Shown here: positions 13,792 to 20,622 of the stretch, one piece after another | Position numbering within the stretch: position 1 is the first letter of the stretch | How the letters are laid out: the number at the start of each line of letters is the position of its first letter | Origin: a virus | Reading direction: 5' to 3' (one strand) | IMG/VR virus record: IMGVR_UViG_3300022743_000112 | Location: 1 to 28,330 of that record | DNA length: 28,330 bases | Notes under the pieces: generated by a model | The model's input: the letters and a program-made list of their open reading frames with translations, nothing else | Database searches by the model: none | What the model was told of the DNA's origin: nothing | Position numbers and translations under genes: made by a program

Positions 13792-14476
13792 TCTCAACAG
13801 CAACATCAAGCACGAGACTACCAAGAAGCAATACTACAGTCGCTACTTGTGGCGACTGGTGTATAAAATCAAGAAAGTATGTTTGGCCAGTGACAAGCAT
13901 GTTTCTGATGTATCTGCTTATGTAAAGGCCAAACAAGAAGATGCTCAACGTTGGGCTGATCGTGCGTTTAATACTCATAGACTGCAGGAATGGTCAGAGG
14001 TTGATGCTGAGTTGCTTGACCATGTGCGCACTGTGATGAACAACTTCAAAGATACCATGAAGTTTCGGTGTGAATGGAATACCATGCAGATTTATGCCGA
14101 GACCGAAGAAGATTTGAAGCGTGTGGCTGCGGTAATCTCACATGACCAAGATATAGTCATTATCAATAGTCCTATTGCAGGCACAGAAGATGCGCTGCGC
14201 AATGGGGTAGTGTACATGAACAAGATCGATTACAAGTACAAGATTATTTTGCGTGATGGTAATTATGACACACAGACCAAACAAAGTATTCTGAATCAAT
14301 TACTACAACGTGACGATGTAAAAATCCCAAGCAATCTTTATAGAGAACTTGGTAAAAAATACCCTGCATTATGGGGCGCATACTTTTACACCAATGATGA
14401 TAGCATCGTGACCATTTTGAGTTTGATTAGTCCTGGATTGGTTGGAAAAATTCACCCCATAGACCACCTCCAATAA
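13769..14476 (+). CDS. Phage hypothetical protein
   Basis: The 235-residue protein overlaps the end of the ClpA-like gene by 23 bases. It is soluble, with a basic N-terminal helical part ('KKQYYSRYLWRLVYKIKKV'), a central helical region, an 'IVIINSPIAG' strand, and a C-terminal part 'YKYKIILRDGNYDTQTKQ' and 'GAYFYTNDDSIVTILSLISP' that ends 'GLVGKIHPI'. I recall similar C-terminal segments from unnamed proteins of T4-like phages, but no function. The last bases hold CCTCC and the late promoter that regulate the next small gene. Confidence 0.72.
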   Translation: MDSLYWANLNSNIKHETTKKQYYSRYLWRLVYKIKKVCLASDKHVSDVSAYVKAKQEDAQRWADRAFNTHRLQEWSEVDAELLDHVRTVMNNFKDTMKFRCEWNTMQIYAETEEDLKRVAAVISHDQDIVIINSPIAGTEDALRNGVVYMNKIDYKYKIILRDGNYDTQTKQSILNQLLQRDDVKIPSNLYRELGKKYPALWGAYFYTNDDSIVTILSLISPGLVGKIHPIDHLQ

Positions 14477-14500
14477 ATAGTAGTATATTATGCAAGGAGG
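14467..14500 (+). promoter_or_regulatory. Late promoter between CCTCC and the GGAGG ribosome site
   Basis: CCTCC (14467-14471) is exactly complementary to GGAGG (14496-14500), the ribosome site of the next gene, with 24 bases between. The late box lies in that loop, so only read-through RNA would carry the anti-ribosome-site arm. The stem is short (5 bp) and the loop long, so this is weaker than the endolysin case. Confidence 0.35.
14472..14479 (+). promoter_or_regulatory. T4-type late promoter box AATAAATA
   Basis: AATAAATA matches the late consensus at seven of eight positions and contains the stop codon of the upstream gene. The RNA start is expected near 14485, leaving a 20-base leader with a perfect AAGGAGG. 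Confidence 0.55.
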
Positions 14501-14505
14501 CCAAC

Positions 14506-14682
14506 ATGGCACGTATTCAAGAAGAAGTGATTGTTATCACTGTTAGCAAATTACACAAAGCCGCAGACATTGACACTGCACCAGACACCGACATTGTTGG
14601 TGAGGAAACTATTGCAGCCTTAACACAGGTTGCCGAAGAGTTACTGGGTTCTGGTGTAGTGGTTGAAATCAATAAAGCATAA
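14506..14682 (+). CDS. Small acidic phage protein
   Basis: The 58-residue frame begins MARIQEEVIVITVSKLHKAA and ends 'GSGVVVEINKA'. It has a likely strand-helix-strand layout: 'VIVITVSKL', an acidic linker 'DIDTAPDTDIVGEE', a helix 'IAALTQVAEELL' and 'VVVEIN'. It has the strongest ribosome site in the window, AAGGAGG at 14494-14500, and its own late promoter, so it is probably made in quantity late in infection. That would suit a small structural or assembly protein. I do not recognise the family. Confidence 0.75.
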   Translation: MARIQEEVIVITVSKLHKAADIDTAPDTDIVGEETIAALTQVAEELLGSGVVVEINKA

Positions 14683-14702
14683 ACATTTCAAGAAAGAAAC
14701 AA

Positions 14703-15608
14703 ATGACAGACAAGAAAAAATCTGCTGCTGTTGACCTTATTAAGGCAGCGGCTGCAAAGCAAGCACAACAAGCACAGCAACAACAACCCCAAGGTACTCC
14801 GTTTGACTTTAGTAAGATTCACTTGCACATCGGTATCCCATGTTATGGCGGCATGATGAGCGAACCAACAGTCACGAGTCTGTTGCGTTTTATCTTGTTG
14901 GCACAACAAGCCGGTCTTAACTGGAGTTTGGATACAATGGTCAACGAAAGTTTGATCACTCGTGGTCGTAATAACTTGATGGCCAAGATGATGACCAACG
15001 CAAATGCAACTCACTTTATGTTCATTGATGCTGACATTCGTTTTGAACCAGATAGCATCTTGCGTATGCTTGCTTGCGACAAAGAAGTTATCGCTGGCTT
15101 ATATCCAAAGAAGGCATTGCCAGTTAACTATGTGATTAACTTGAAGCCAGAGACAAAGATTCAGGGTGATATCTTTACTGTTGATACTGCTGGTACGGGT
15201 TTCTTGTTGTTCCGTCGTAGCGTATACGAAAAATTGATTGCTGCACATCCAGAAACCAAGTATGTTGACGATGTGGGCTTGGGCAAGCAATACGAACCAA
15301 TGATGTACAGTATCTTTGACTGTGAAATTGACGAGCGTGGTCACTATCTGTCAGAAGACTGGTTGTTCTGTCGTCGTTGGCAAGCAATCGGTGGCGAGAT
15401 TTGGGCGCACAGCAAAGTGTTGTTGAATCACATTGGACACTATGAATTCTGCGGCGATCTTAGCAAGTTGGACATCGTTGGTCAGGCTAAGAATCAATAT
15501 CACGGTGAAGATCACGGTGTTCCACAGGGCGCGCCACAGGCATTGCTTGATGCGATTGGTATGGCCAAAGCTGGTCAACCAGTGGCAGGTCCCAAGCAAG
15601 AGGGCTAA
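14703..15608 (+). CDS. GT-A-type glycosyltransferase
   Basis: The 301-residue protein has a Gln/Ala-rich N-terminal tail (about 15-32) then a GT-A nucleotide-sugar domain: 'IHLHIGIPCYGG' as first strand, 'ESLITRGRNNLMAKM' and 'THFMFIDADIRFEPDSIL' with the metal-binding DxD at 109-111, then 'EVIAGLYPKK', 'TAGTGFLLFRRSVYEKL' and 'SEDWLFCRRW', typical of the acceptor side. Such enzymes add a sugar to protein, lipid or DNA. In phages they modify virion proteins, host surface or bases; neighbours with carbohydrate-binding-like folds (15611 and 17701) suggest a surface glycan or virion target. The DxD and ED residues appear intact. Confidence 0.8.
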   Translation: MTDKKKSAAVDLIKAAAAKQAQQAQQQQPQGTPFDFSKIHLHIGIPCYGGMMSEPTVTSLLRFILLAQQAGLNWSLDTMVNESLITRGRNNLMAKMMTNANATHFMFIDADIRFEPDSILRMLACDKEVIAGLYPKKALPVNYVINLKPETKIQGDIFTVDTAGTGFLLFRRSVYEKLIAAHPETKYVDDVGLGKQYEPMMYSIFDCEIDERGHYLSEDWLFCRRWQAIGGEIWAHSKVLLNHIGHYEFCGDLSKLDIVGQAKNQYHGEDHGVPQGAPQALLDAIGMAKAGQPVAGPKQEG

Positions 15609-15610
15609 TC

Positions 15611-16087
15611 ATGGCAGACCAAGAAAAAGTTCACATCAAACTTGGTCTGAGTGGTACATACTGGGACAAAAAGCCCCAGTATCGTATCAGCTTTAACGAT
15701 CAAGTGTTAAAAGAAGACGTTATCTCTGCCGCAAGCACAGAAATTGAATATCTTGAGTTTGATGTAGATTATACCACGGACACTGGATCGCTGAAAGTTG
15801 AGTTGTTAAACAAGACTCCAGAAGATACCAAAAAAGACAACTATACAGATCCAGACAATTTCATCATTGTTGCTGATATGTTGTTGAATATCGTTAGTCT
15901 AGAGATTGACGAGATTGATCTTGGGCCTATTCCATACATGAATGGGGTTTACACAACTAAAGTACCAGTGGTATACAATGGTACCCCGACTCAGACCATC
16001 AAAGAATGCATGAATCTTGGCTGGAATGGCGCTTGGACTTTGACTTGGACCAACCCCTTTTACTTGTGGCTGCTTGAAACAATGTGA
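15611..16087 (+). CDS. Carbohydrate-binding-like beta-sandwich protein
   Basis: The 158-residue protein has an N-terminal domain (about 5-75) reading 'IKLGLSGTYWDKKPQYRISF', 'NDQVLKEDVISAASTEIEYL' and 'TDTGSLKVELLNK', a pattern like calcium-dependent xylan-binding domains (CBM36/60). The C-terminal part ('NIVSLEIDEIDLGPIPYMNG', 'WNGAWTLTWTNPFYLWLLET') is strand- and Trp-rich. A shorter relative, 17701-17976, repeats the same first-domain pattern. It starts two bases after the glycosyltransferase stop. I infer a virion protein that binds host glycans, or a glycan-modified structural protein. It is not a certain family match. Confidence 0.6.
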   Translation: MADQEKVHIKLGLSGTYWDKKPQYRISFNDQVLKEDVISAASTEIEYLEFDVDYTTDTGSLKVELLNKTPEDTKKDNYTDPDNFIIVADMLLNIVSLEIDEIDLGPIPYMNGVYTTKVPVVYNGTPTQTIKECMNLGWNGAWTLTWTNPFYLWLLETM

Positions 16088-16088
16088 G

Positions 16089-16096
16089 CATAAATA
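16089..16096 (+). promoter_or_regulatory. T4-type late promoter box CATAAATA
   Basis: CATAAATA lies directly after the upstream stop. The 14 bases GCATAAATACGCTA (16088-16101) recur exactly at 17971-17984 before the gene at 17999. The RNA start is expected near 16102. Confidence 0.6.
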
Positions 16097-16117
16097 CGCT
16101 ATAGGCGTATAATTATG
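16089..16117 (+). promoter_or_regulatory. Hairpin over the start codon of the 16115 gene, late promoter in its left arm
   Basis: ATACGC (16094-16099) pairs with GCGTAT (16105-16110) around the loop TATAG. After a two-base AA bulge, CATAA (16089-16093) pairs with TTATG (16113-16117), which includes the ATG. Total 11 bp. RNA begun from the late box near 16102 would lack the left arm, freeing the start. No Shine-Dalgarno is visible. Confidence 0.5.
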
Positions 16118-17701
16118 TTCATATCTGATTTATTTGAAGCACAACAAAAGCAAACACTGGTATTAATTCCAGGAGGCTTTCACCCATTTCACCCAGGACA
16201 CTTGAGCTTGTATCGTAGCGCAGAAGCTGCGTTTCCAGGTGCAACTATTGTCTACGTAGCAACGGACGACCGTAAAGATCGTCCGTTTCCATTTGCCGAA
16301 AAGCAAAAACTAGCACAGATTGCTGGGGTTAAACCAGATCATTTTCAGCTTGTTCGTAGCCCTTTTGTTGCAAAAGAAGTCACTGACAAATTTGATCCCG
16401 ATAACACAGTATTAGTCTTTGCTCGTAGTGAGAAAGACCGTAACGAACATCCAAAAGCTGGTGGTGTTAAGAAAGACGGCAGTCCAAGCTACTTACAACC
16501 ATACACAAAGGGCGATCTTGCCCCAATGTCACAGCATGGTTACATGGCTTATTTGCCAACTGTGCAATTTGATGCTGGTCCAAGTGGAGTAACAAGTGCT
16601 ACACAGATTCGTAATATGTGGCCACAAGCAGACGATGTTCAAAAGAATGAGATTGTCACAGACTTGTATCCAAGAAATCCTCAAGCCGCTAAACAAATCC
16701 TAGACAAGTATTTGGGTGGTGCTGTTGCAGAAGATCGTCATCCAGATGATTCAATCTACTTGGTCACTAAAAGTGGCGATGTATTGGGCACAATCTATGG
16801 CACATTTGAAGATGCCAAAGAAACAGCGCAGATATATGCAAATAGACATAAGCGCACAGTATATGCAATAAACCCAAACACTCGTGAGCGTATGTGTGCA
16901 GCAGAACCACAAAGAGGTGTGGCGGAAGGCACTGATGATAAAGTAGCAAAACACAATGCCGCGGTCGGCAAAATGACTAAACGCTCATTTGCTAAATTAG
17001 ACTACAATCACCCCGACTTACTAAAGAAAGCACCTAAAGGATATGGGTTCGATGTAAGTCATAAATTGTCAAAACAAGGTGTGGCGGAAGGCAATCGTGG
17101 TTACTTTGACGGCATGCCCTCAGACGACAATGATTACTTTAGAATCCCCAAAGCAGATGCTAAACCAGCAACACCATATCGCGGCGGCAGTGAACCTGCA
17201 CAATCTCACGGTGAAACAAAATACAAAGTGGGCGATACTGTTCCTGTATACATGGGTTCTGCACCCGGCGTAGCAACATTCAAACCCGAAGATGTTGTGC
17301 AGGGCGAGATCATTGAAGCCGATCCTACAGGTGACCTTCACAGATATCGCATCAAACTAGAAAACGGGTTAATCGCAACAATTCCTGAAAAGCGCATTAG
17401 CGTAGCAAAAGCATTCTTAAAGAGTCGTGGAATGTTGCCAGAAAACGCAACTGTAGATCCAAATGTTATTCAGCTAAAGAAGCGTGCCAAACTTGCGCAT
17501 CCATTTGCCAAGAGCGACGAAGAAGCATTGGCATTGTATATTAACGACCGAGAAATCCGAGACGTTGATAATCTTGAAGCAGAACAAAATCGTGAAATGC
17601 ACATGATTGATCGTATTCAAGATGCTGAAAACAAACTGAAACAACAAATTGACCACATTGATCAAGAACTTGCAATGTTGGGTCGTCTAAAGGCAAAATA
17701 A
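16115..17701 (+). CDS. Cytidylyltransferase-like protein fused to repeat-separated modules
   Basis: The 528-residue protein starts MFISDLFEAQ, a leader shared in style with four later genes. Residues 14-200 form a nucleotidyltransferase domain like NadM/cytidylyltransferases: 'LVLIPGGFHPFHPGHL' with HPGH at 26-29 and 'SATQIRN' at 161-167 standing for the ISSTxIR motif. It should join a nucleotide to a small phosphate-bearing molecule. Then come three pieces separated by VAE sites: VAE206, a ~60-residue strand-helix-strand module ('SIYLVTKSGDVLGTIYG'), GVAE271-G, a 54-residue basic piece, GVAE325-G, and a C-terminal half with a beta-barrel-like 'YKVGDTVPVYMGSAPGV' part and a terminal coiled coil. 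The two GVAEG sites are encoded by near-identical DNA. I infer cleavage by a prohead protease. Confidence 0.75.
   Translation: MFISDLFEAQQKQTLVLIPGGFHPFHPGHLSLYRSAEAAFPGATIVYVATDDRKDRPFPFAEKQKLAQIAGVKPDHFQLVRSPFVAKEVTDKFDPDNTVLVFARSEKDRNEHPKAGGVKKDGSPSYLQPYTKGDLAPMSQHGYMAYLPTVQFDAGPSGVTSATQIRNMWPQADDVQKNEIVTDLYPRNPQAAKQILDKYLGGAVAEDRHPDDSIYLVTKSGDVLGTIYGTFEDAKETAQIYANRHKRTVYAINPNTRERMCAAEPQRGVAEGTDDKVAKHNAAVGKMTKRSFAKLDYNHPDLLKKAPKGYGFDVSHKLSKQGVAEGNRGYFDGMPSDDNDYFRIPKADAKPATPYRGGSEPAQSHGETKYKVGDTVPVYMGSAPGVATFKPEDVVQGEIIEADPTGDLHRYRIKLENGLIATIPEKRISVAKAFLKSRGMLPENATVDPNVIQLKKRAKLAHPFAKSDEEALALYINDREIRDVDNLEAEQNREMHMIDRIQDAENKLKQQIDHIDQELAMLGRLKAK
16913..16930 (+). repeat. GVAEG repeat, copy 1
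   Basis: The sequence AGAGGTGTGGCGGAAGGC, in frame as R-G-V-A-E-G. It shares GGTGTGGCGGAAGGC with copies 2 and 3; only the base pair giving Gln/Arg before it differs. It lies between the strand-helix-strand module and the 54-residue basic piece. Confidence 0.8.
17075..17092 (+). repeat. GVAEG repeat, copy 2
   Basis: The sequence CAAGGTGTGGCGGAAGGC, in frame as Q-G-V-A-E-G, 162 bases (54 codons) after copy 1. Identical over all 18 bases to copy 3 in the next large gene. Confidence 0.85.
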
Positions 17702-17976
17702 TGGCTCTAGTTTCTCTTACTGTTGATGTGTATTGCTCTAACAGTGAAGGGGAGCCATCATATCGTATCTATGTAGATGACGAGCTATTAACTGAACGTA
17801 GCTGGACATGGCCTGGATACGAAGTATACATTAAAGAAAACATTGAAGTAGACGTTGAACCCGGAGCGCATAGATTATATGTTCGGGAATGCAACTGTGA
17901 ACCAGTGTTCTACATGCAAAACATGACAGTCAACGGTGAAGTCAATGTTAGAGGTGGCGGTCTGTTTTTTGCATAA
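17701..17976 (+). CDS. Small carbohydrate-binding-like beta-sandwich protein
   Basis: The 91-residue protein is a single strand-rich domain: 'SLTVDVYCSNSEGEPSYRIY', 'VDDELLTERSWTWPGYEVYI', 'IEVDVEPGAHRLYV' and 'NGEVNVRGGGLFFA'. The layout resembles CBM36/60 calcium-dependent xylan-binding domains and repeats the pattern in the first domain of the 15611 protein, so the two are probable paralogues. The Glu/Asp-rich loops could hold calcium. It overlaps the upstream stop by TAATG and carries the next late promoter over its own stop. A virion surface role is inferred. Confidence 0.6.
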   Translation: MALVSLTVDVYCSNSEGEPSYRIYVDDELLTERSWTWPGYEVYIKENIEVDVEPGAHRLYVRECNCEPVFYMQNMTVNGEVNVRGGGLFFA

Positions 17977-17979
17977 ATA
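17972..17979 (+). promoter_or_regulatory. T4-type late promoter box CATAAATA
   Basis: CATAAATA overlaps the upstream stop and is within a 14-base exact copy of the 16088-16101 promoter region. CATAA could pair weakly with TTATG at 17997-18001 (5 bp), again touching the start codon. Confidence 0.6.
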
Positions 17980-17998
17980 CGCTAACGTGGAATAAATT

Positions 17999-19531
17999 AT
18001 GAAACCAAACGATATTTTTAACATTGATGAGTCTATGATGGATGAGGGCTGGAAAGATGCTCTTGCTGGTGGTGCGTTAGCCGCTGGACTTGCATTTGGC
18101 GGTGGCGCGGCACATGCACAATCTGCCCCAGTTGATGCTCCTGCTATGACTGCACCAGCAGGTTCTCTATCAAGTCGTTATACTCAGGGTATTGACTTTA
18201 GTTCAACTCCTTACACTATCAATGCTAATGGAAAAGAATATAAATTTGCCGGTCGTGATGCTGACGCTCCGAGCAAAGGGCAGTCAGTTACAGTTCCAGC
18301 AGCATTAATCGGAATTCGCGGGTTGAGACCAACTAATGTCATTCTAGCAAATGACGGCAAATACTATATTGCTCCAGCTGACGCAAACGAATCTCGTCTA
18401 AACGAGGTCAACCCGCATAATTACGACAGTGACGAAGATTACTATGCTGCATTAAATGCCCCAGCAAAACGCCGTAGTGCTCCGAGCGATTATCCTTATA
18501 GTCAAGAAGACGATGAAGCATACTTCCGTGAAATCTGGCGCAAGAAGCGTGAAGCTGCTAAGAAAGCAGAACAAGATAAAGAGCAAGGTGTGGCGGAAGG
18601 CTCTGAAAATATTCTTCCAAGAGGAACATCCGTAACAGTCCTACATAAAGGCAAGCAAGTACCTGGTAAAATTGTTAGATATGATGCTGGCAAAAATGGT
18701 TATTCAAATGCCTATGTAGTTGATGTTGGTGGATATGAATCTATATTTGTGCCAGCCAGTAAAATCCAAACGCAAGGTGTGGCGGAAGATGAATCTCAAC
18801 CAACTAAGTATCGTGCTACAGTTGAGTATGGTCCTACCGCGGCAGATGCACATTTTGTCACAGTGACGGCAAGTTCAACAGAAGAAGCAGAAGCTAAAGT
18901 TGCTGCATGGTGCAAGAAGAAGGGTGTTCGCAACCCAATGATTACTATCAACGGTGCTGACAAGCCAGTAGCAGAAGACGAAGGTGGGTCACACGCTCCT
19001 GGTACTGGCAAGTGGCTTGCAATGTATTGGGACGGTGTTCAGGGACAGCCAACTGGTCAACGTGAATTTGCCACAAGAGAAGAAGCTGTAGCAGCTTTGA
19101 ACAAATTACCAAAGAACTTTGCTAAGGCAGTTCGTCCAGTTACTGGCACTGATATGAACGAAGCAGAAGGCACGCCAAGCGGCATGGAGCATTTGAATAA
19201 AGAGGTAATCAAGCATATTATCCAACAAGCAGGAACTGAAGGCGCTCATGCTATCATCAAGAGCTTGGGTTGGGGTGACGGTGCCGCAACTGAGTTGTTG
19301 GCATTGATTGTCAAAGATTTGAAACAAGACATTGGTATGGATGAATGCTCAGTACCAAACTATGCTGCGATGTATGAAAGCAAGTTAATGGAAATGGGTG
19401 CTGGTAGCATTGCTACATCCATTGCTGCTCCGACAGCAAGTGCTGGTACATTGTTTGGTGGTAGCTACTCACAGAAGAATAGCCCATTCAAAAAGAACAA
19501 GCCAAAGAAATCTGGGATGATTAAAAGATGA
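17999..19531 (+). CDS. Modular capsid-targeted-type protein with GVAE sites
   Basis: The 510-residue protein matches no family I know. It starts MKPNDIFNIDESMMDEGWKD, with Phe7 and an IDE site at residue 11, like the leaders of its neighbours. Residues ~20-45 are a Gly/Ala hydrophobic segment ending 'AAHAQS' that looks like a signal peptide placed behind the leader. It then runs through a small beta domain, an acidic 'YDSDEDYYAALNAPAKRRSA' region, GVAE200-G, a 60-residue beta-barrel-like piece ('LPRGTSVTVLHKGKQVPGKI'), GVAE263-D, a strand-helix-strand module, VAE326-D, another such module ('KWLAMYWDGVQGQPTGQREF'), and a helical end. The pieces look like separate small domains. It ends ATGA into the next gene. 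Confidence 0.72.
   Translation: MKPNDIFNIDESMMDEGWKDALAGGALAAGLAFGGGAAHAQSAPVDAPAMTAPAGSLSSRYTQGIDFSSTPYTINANGKEYKFAGRDADAPSKGQSVTVPAALIGIRGLRPTNVILANDGKYYIAPADANESRLNEVNPHNYDSDEDYYAALNAPAKRRSAPSDYPYSQEDDEAYFREIWRKKREAAKKAEQDKEQGVAEGSENILPRGTSVTVLHKGKQVPGKIVRYDAGKNGYSNAYVVDVGGYESIFVPASKIQTQGVAEDESQPTKYRATVEYGPTAADAHFVTVTASSTEEAEAKVAAWCKKKGVRNPMITINGADKPVAEDEGGSHAPGTGKWLAMYWDGVQGQPTGQREFATREEAVAALNKLPKNFAKAVRPVTGTDMNEAEGTPSGMEHLNKEVIKHIIQQAGTEGAHAIIKSLGWGDGAATELLALIVKDLKQDIGMDECSVPNYAAMYESKLMEMGAGSIATSIAAPTASAGTLFGGSYSQKNSPFKKNKPKKSGMIKR
18584..18601 (+). repeat. GVAEG repeat, copy 3
   Basis: CAAGGTGTGGCGGAAGGC in frame as Q-G-V-A-E-G, identical to copy 2 in a different gene 1.5 kb upstream. 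It separates an acidic linker from a small beta-barrel-like module. Confidence 0.85.
18773..18788 (+). repeat. GVAE repeat, copy 4
   Basis: CAAGGTGTGGCGGAAG in frame as Q-G-V-A-E, then GAT (Asp) where copies 1 to 3 have GGC (Gly). 189 bases (63 codons) after copy 3. A further protein-level site, VAED at 18968-18979, uses different codons (GTA GCA GAA). Confidence 0.8.
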
Positions 19532-20622
19532 GTATGAAGGATATTTTGGGCAAGTTAGCCCGCATTGACGAGAGCATGAAAAGTGACGCTAAAAAGTCCA
19601 CTGGCCCAAAATTTCCTGGATACTGGAAGGGCACCGACAAAGCCAGTCAAGCCAAGAATAAAATGGTTGGTGGTACAGCAGAAGAAAGCATTCTTAAAGA
19701 CCTTGAGAAAGCCATCATTGAAAGTCCAAGCAGAGACTTAAAAGAAGAATACAAACGCTATAACGCCGAGTGGTGCCAAGTATGTGGTCAAAGCCCATGC
19801 AACTGTACTACAGTAAATGAAAGTGCAATTAATCCACACGATGAGGCACTAGTCAAGCACGTATTACAATTAGCAGAATTCTATATGCAAAGTGAAAACT
19901 TGCGTGGTATGTTTAGTCTTGAAGATTATGTCTATAAAAAATTAGGCATCCAATCTGCAATCAATGAAGCATTCAACAGCAAGCAAGAAGTCATTGCTCA
20001 CTTTGTCAAGCAAGGCAAACCAGCTAGTGCTGGCGCTGCTGCTTGGGAACGTGGATGGCGTGGTCCTAAACAATCAAAGCCAACAAAGGCTCCACAAAAC
20101 ACAAATCAGAAATACTGGTGGCAAGACAAAGACGAGTTGAATGAATATGGTGGTACCGGTGGTTACGGGGCTGCGAGTCAAGCTCCTGCTGGCACTACCG
20201 CAACAACTCCAGATCCAGCGCAGCAACAGGCCAAGATGGATCAACAGCAGATTCAGAAAAGCACAAATCAACTTGCTGGTCAGTTAAACGCTCAAGGTGC
20301 AGCACAAAGTTTGAATAAAGTTAAGTTTAGCGATACAATGACTAAACTTGATGATCAGCCAAACACAGACTTAAATGCTCAAGAATTAAAACAACTTGAG
20401 CCATTGGCAGTTGCAACAAGCAAAGCATTGCAAAACCCACAAACTGCTACGCAGATGAAACAACTCATAAGTAAATCAGACTCTGTTGATAAACAAAAAG
20501 AGTTAAAGGTAAAACAACAACAGCAACAAGCGGGAACTAATACGGCAATGGGTGCCACCCAGACACCAGCTGCTGGCACACAACCGCCCGTAGCACAGAC
20601 GAGCGCAGGACAAACGAAATGA
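19528..20622 (+). CDS. Zinc-knuckle and Gln-rich phage protein with leader
   Basis: The 364-residue protein starts MSMKDILGKLARIDESMK; ATG 19534 would give MKDILGK and an IDE site at residue 13, close to the neighbour's IDES. A Cys cluster 'WCQVCGQSPCNC' (about 87-98) has CxxCx4CxC spacing that could bind zinc. Further xxE sites lie at domain edges (VNE-S, INE-A, LNE-Y). A short basic segment 'AAAWERGWRGPKQSKPTKAP' follows, then a long Gln/Ala/Thr-rich low-complexity C-terminus (about 215-364) that is probably unfolded or coiled. It overlaps both neighbours by ATGA. No family is recognised. A packaged internal protein that contacts DNA or RNA is a fair guess from the basic and zinc-knuckle parts. 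Confidence 0.7.
   Translation: MSMKDILGKLARIDESMKSDAKKSTGPKFPGYWKGTDKASQAKNKMVGGTAEESILKDLEKAIIESPSRDLKEEYKRYNAEWCQVCGQSPCNCTTVNESAINPHDEALVKHVLQLAEFYMQSENLRGMFSLEDYVYKKLGIQSAINEAFNSKQEVIAHFVKQGKPASAGAAAWERGWRGPKQSKPTKAPQNTNQKYWWQDKDELNEYGGTGGYGAASQAPAGTTATTPDPAQQQAKMDQQQIQKSTNQLAGQLNAQGAAQSLNKVKFSDTMTKLDDQPNTDLNAQELKQLEPLAVATSKALQNPQTATQMKQLISKSDSVDKQKELKVKQQQQQAGTNTAMGATQTPAAGTQPPVAQTSAGQTK

Noticed and set aside
16913-18788. The GVAE repeats as a CRISPR array or tandem DNA repeat
   Set aside because: Only four copies, in frame inside two genes, with spacers of 144 to over 1400 bases that are plainly coding. No cas genes are present.
16115-19531. Inteins or homing endonucleases as the reason for the inserted modules
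   Set aside because: No Cys/Ser start with a His-Asn end, no LAGLIDADG, HNH or GIY-YIG motif, and the modules are only 54-70 residues.
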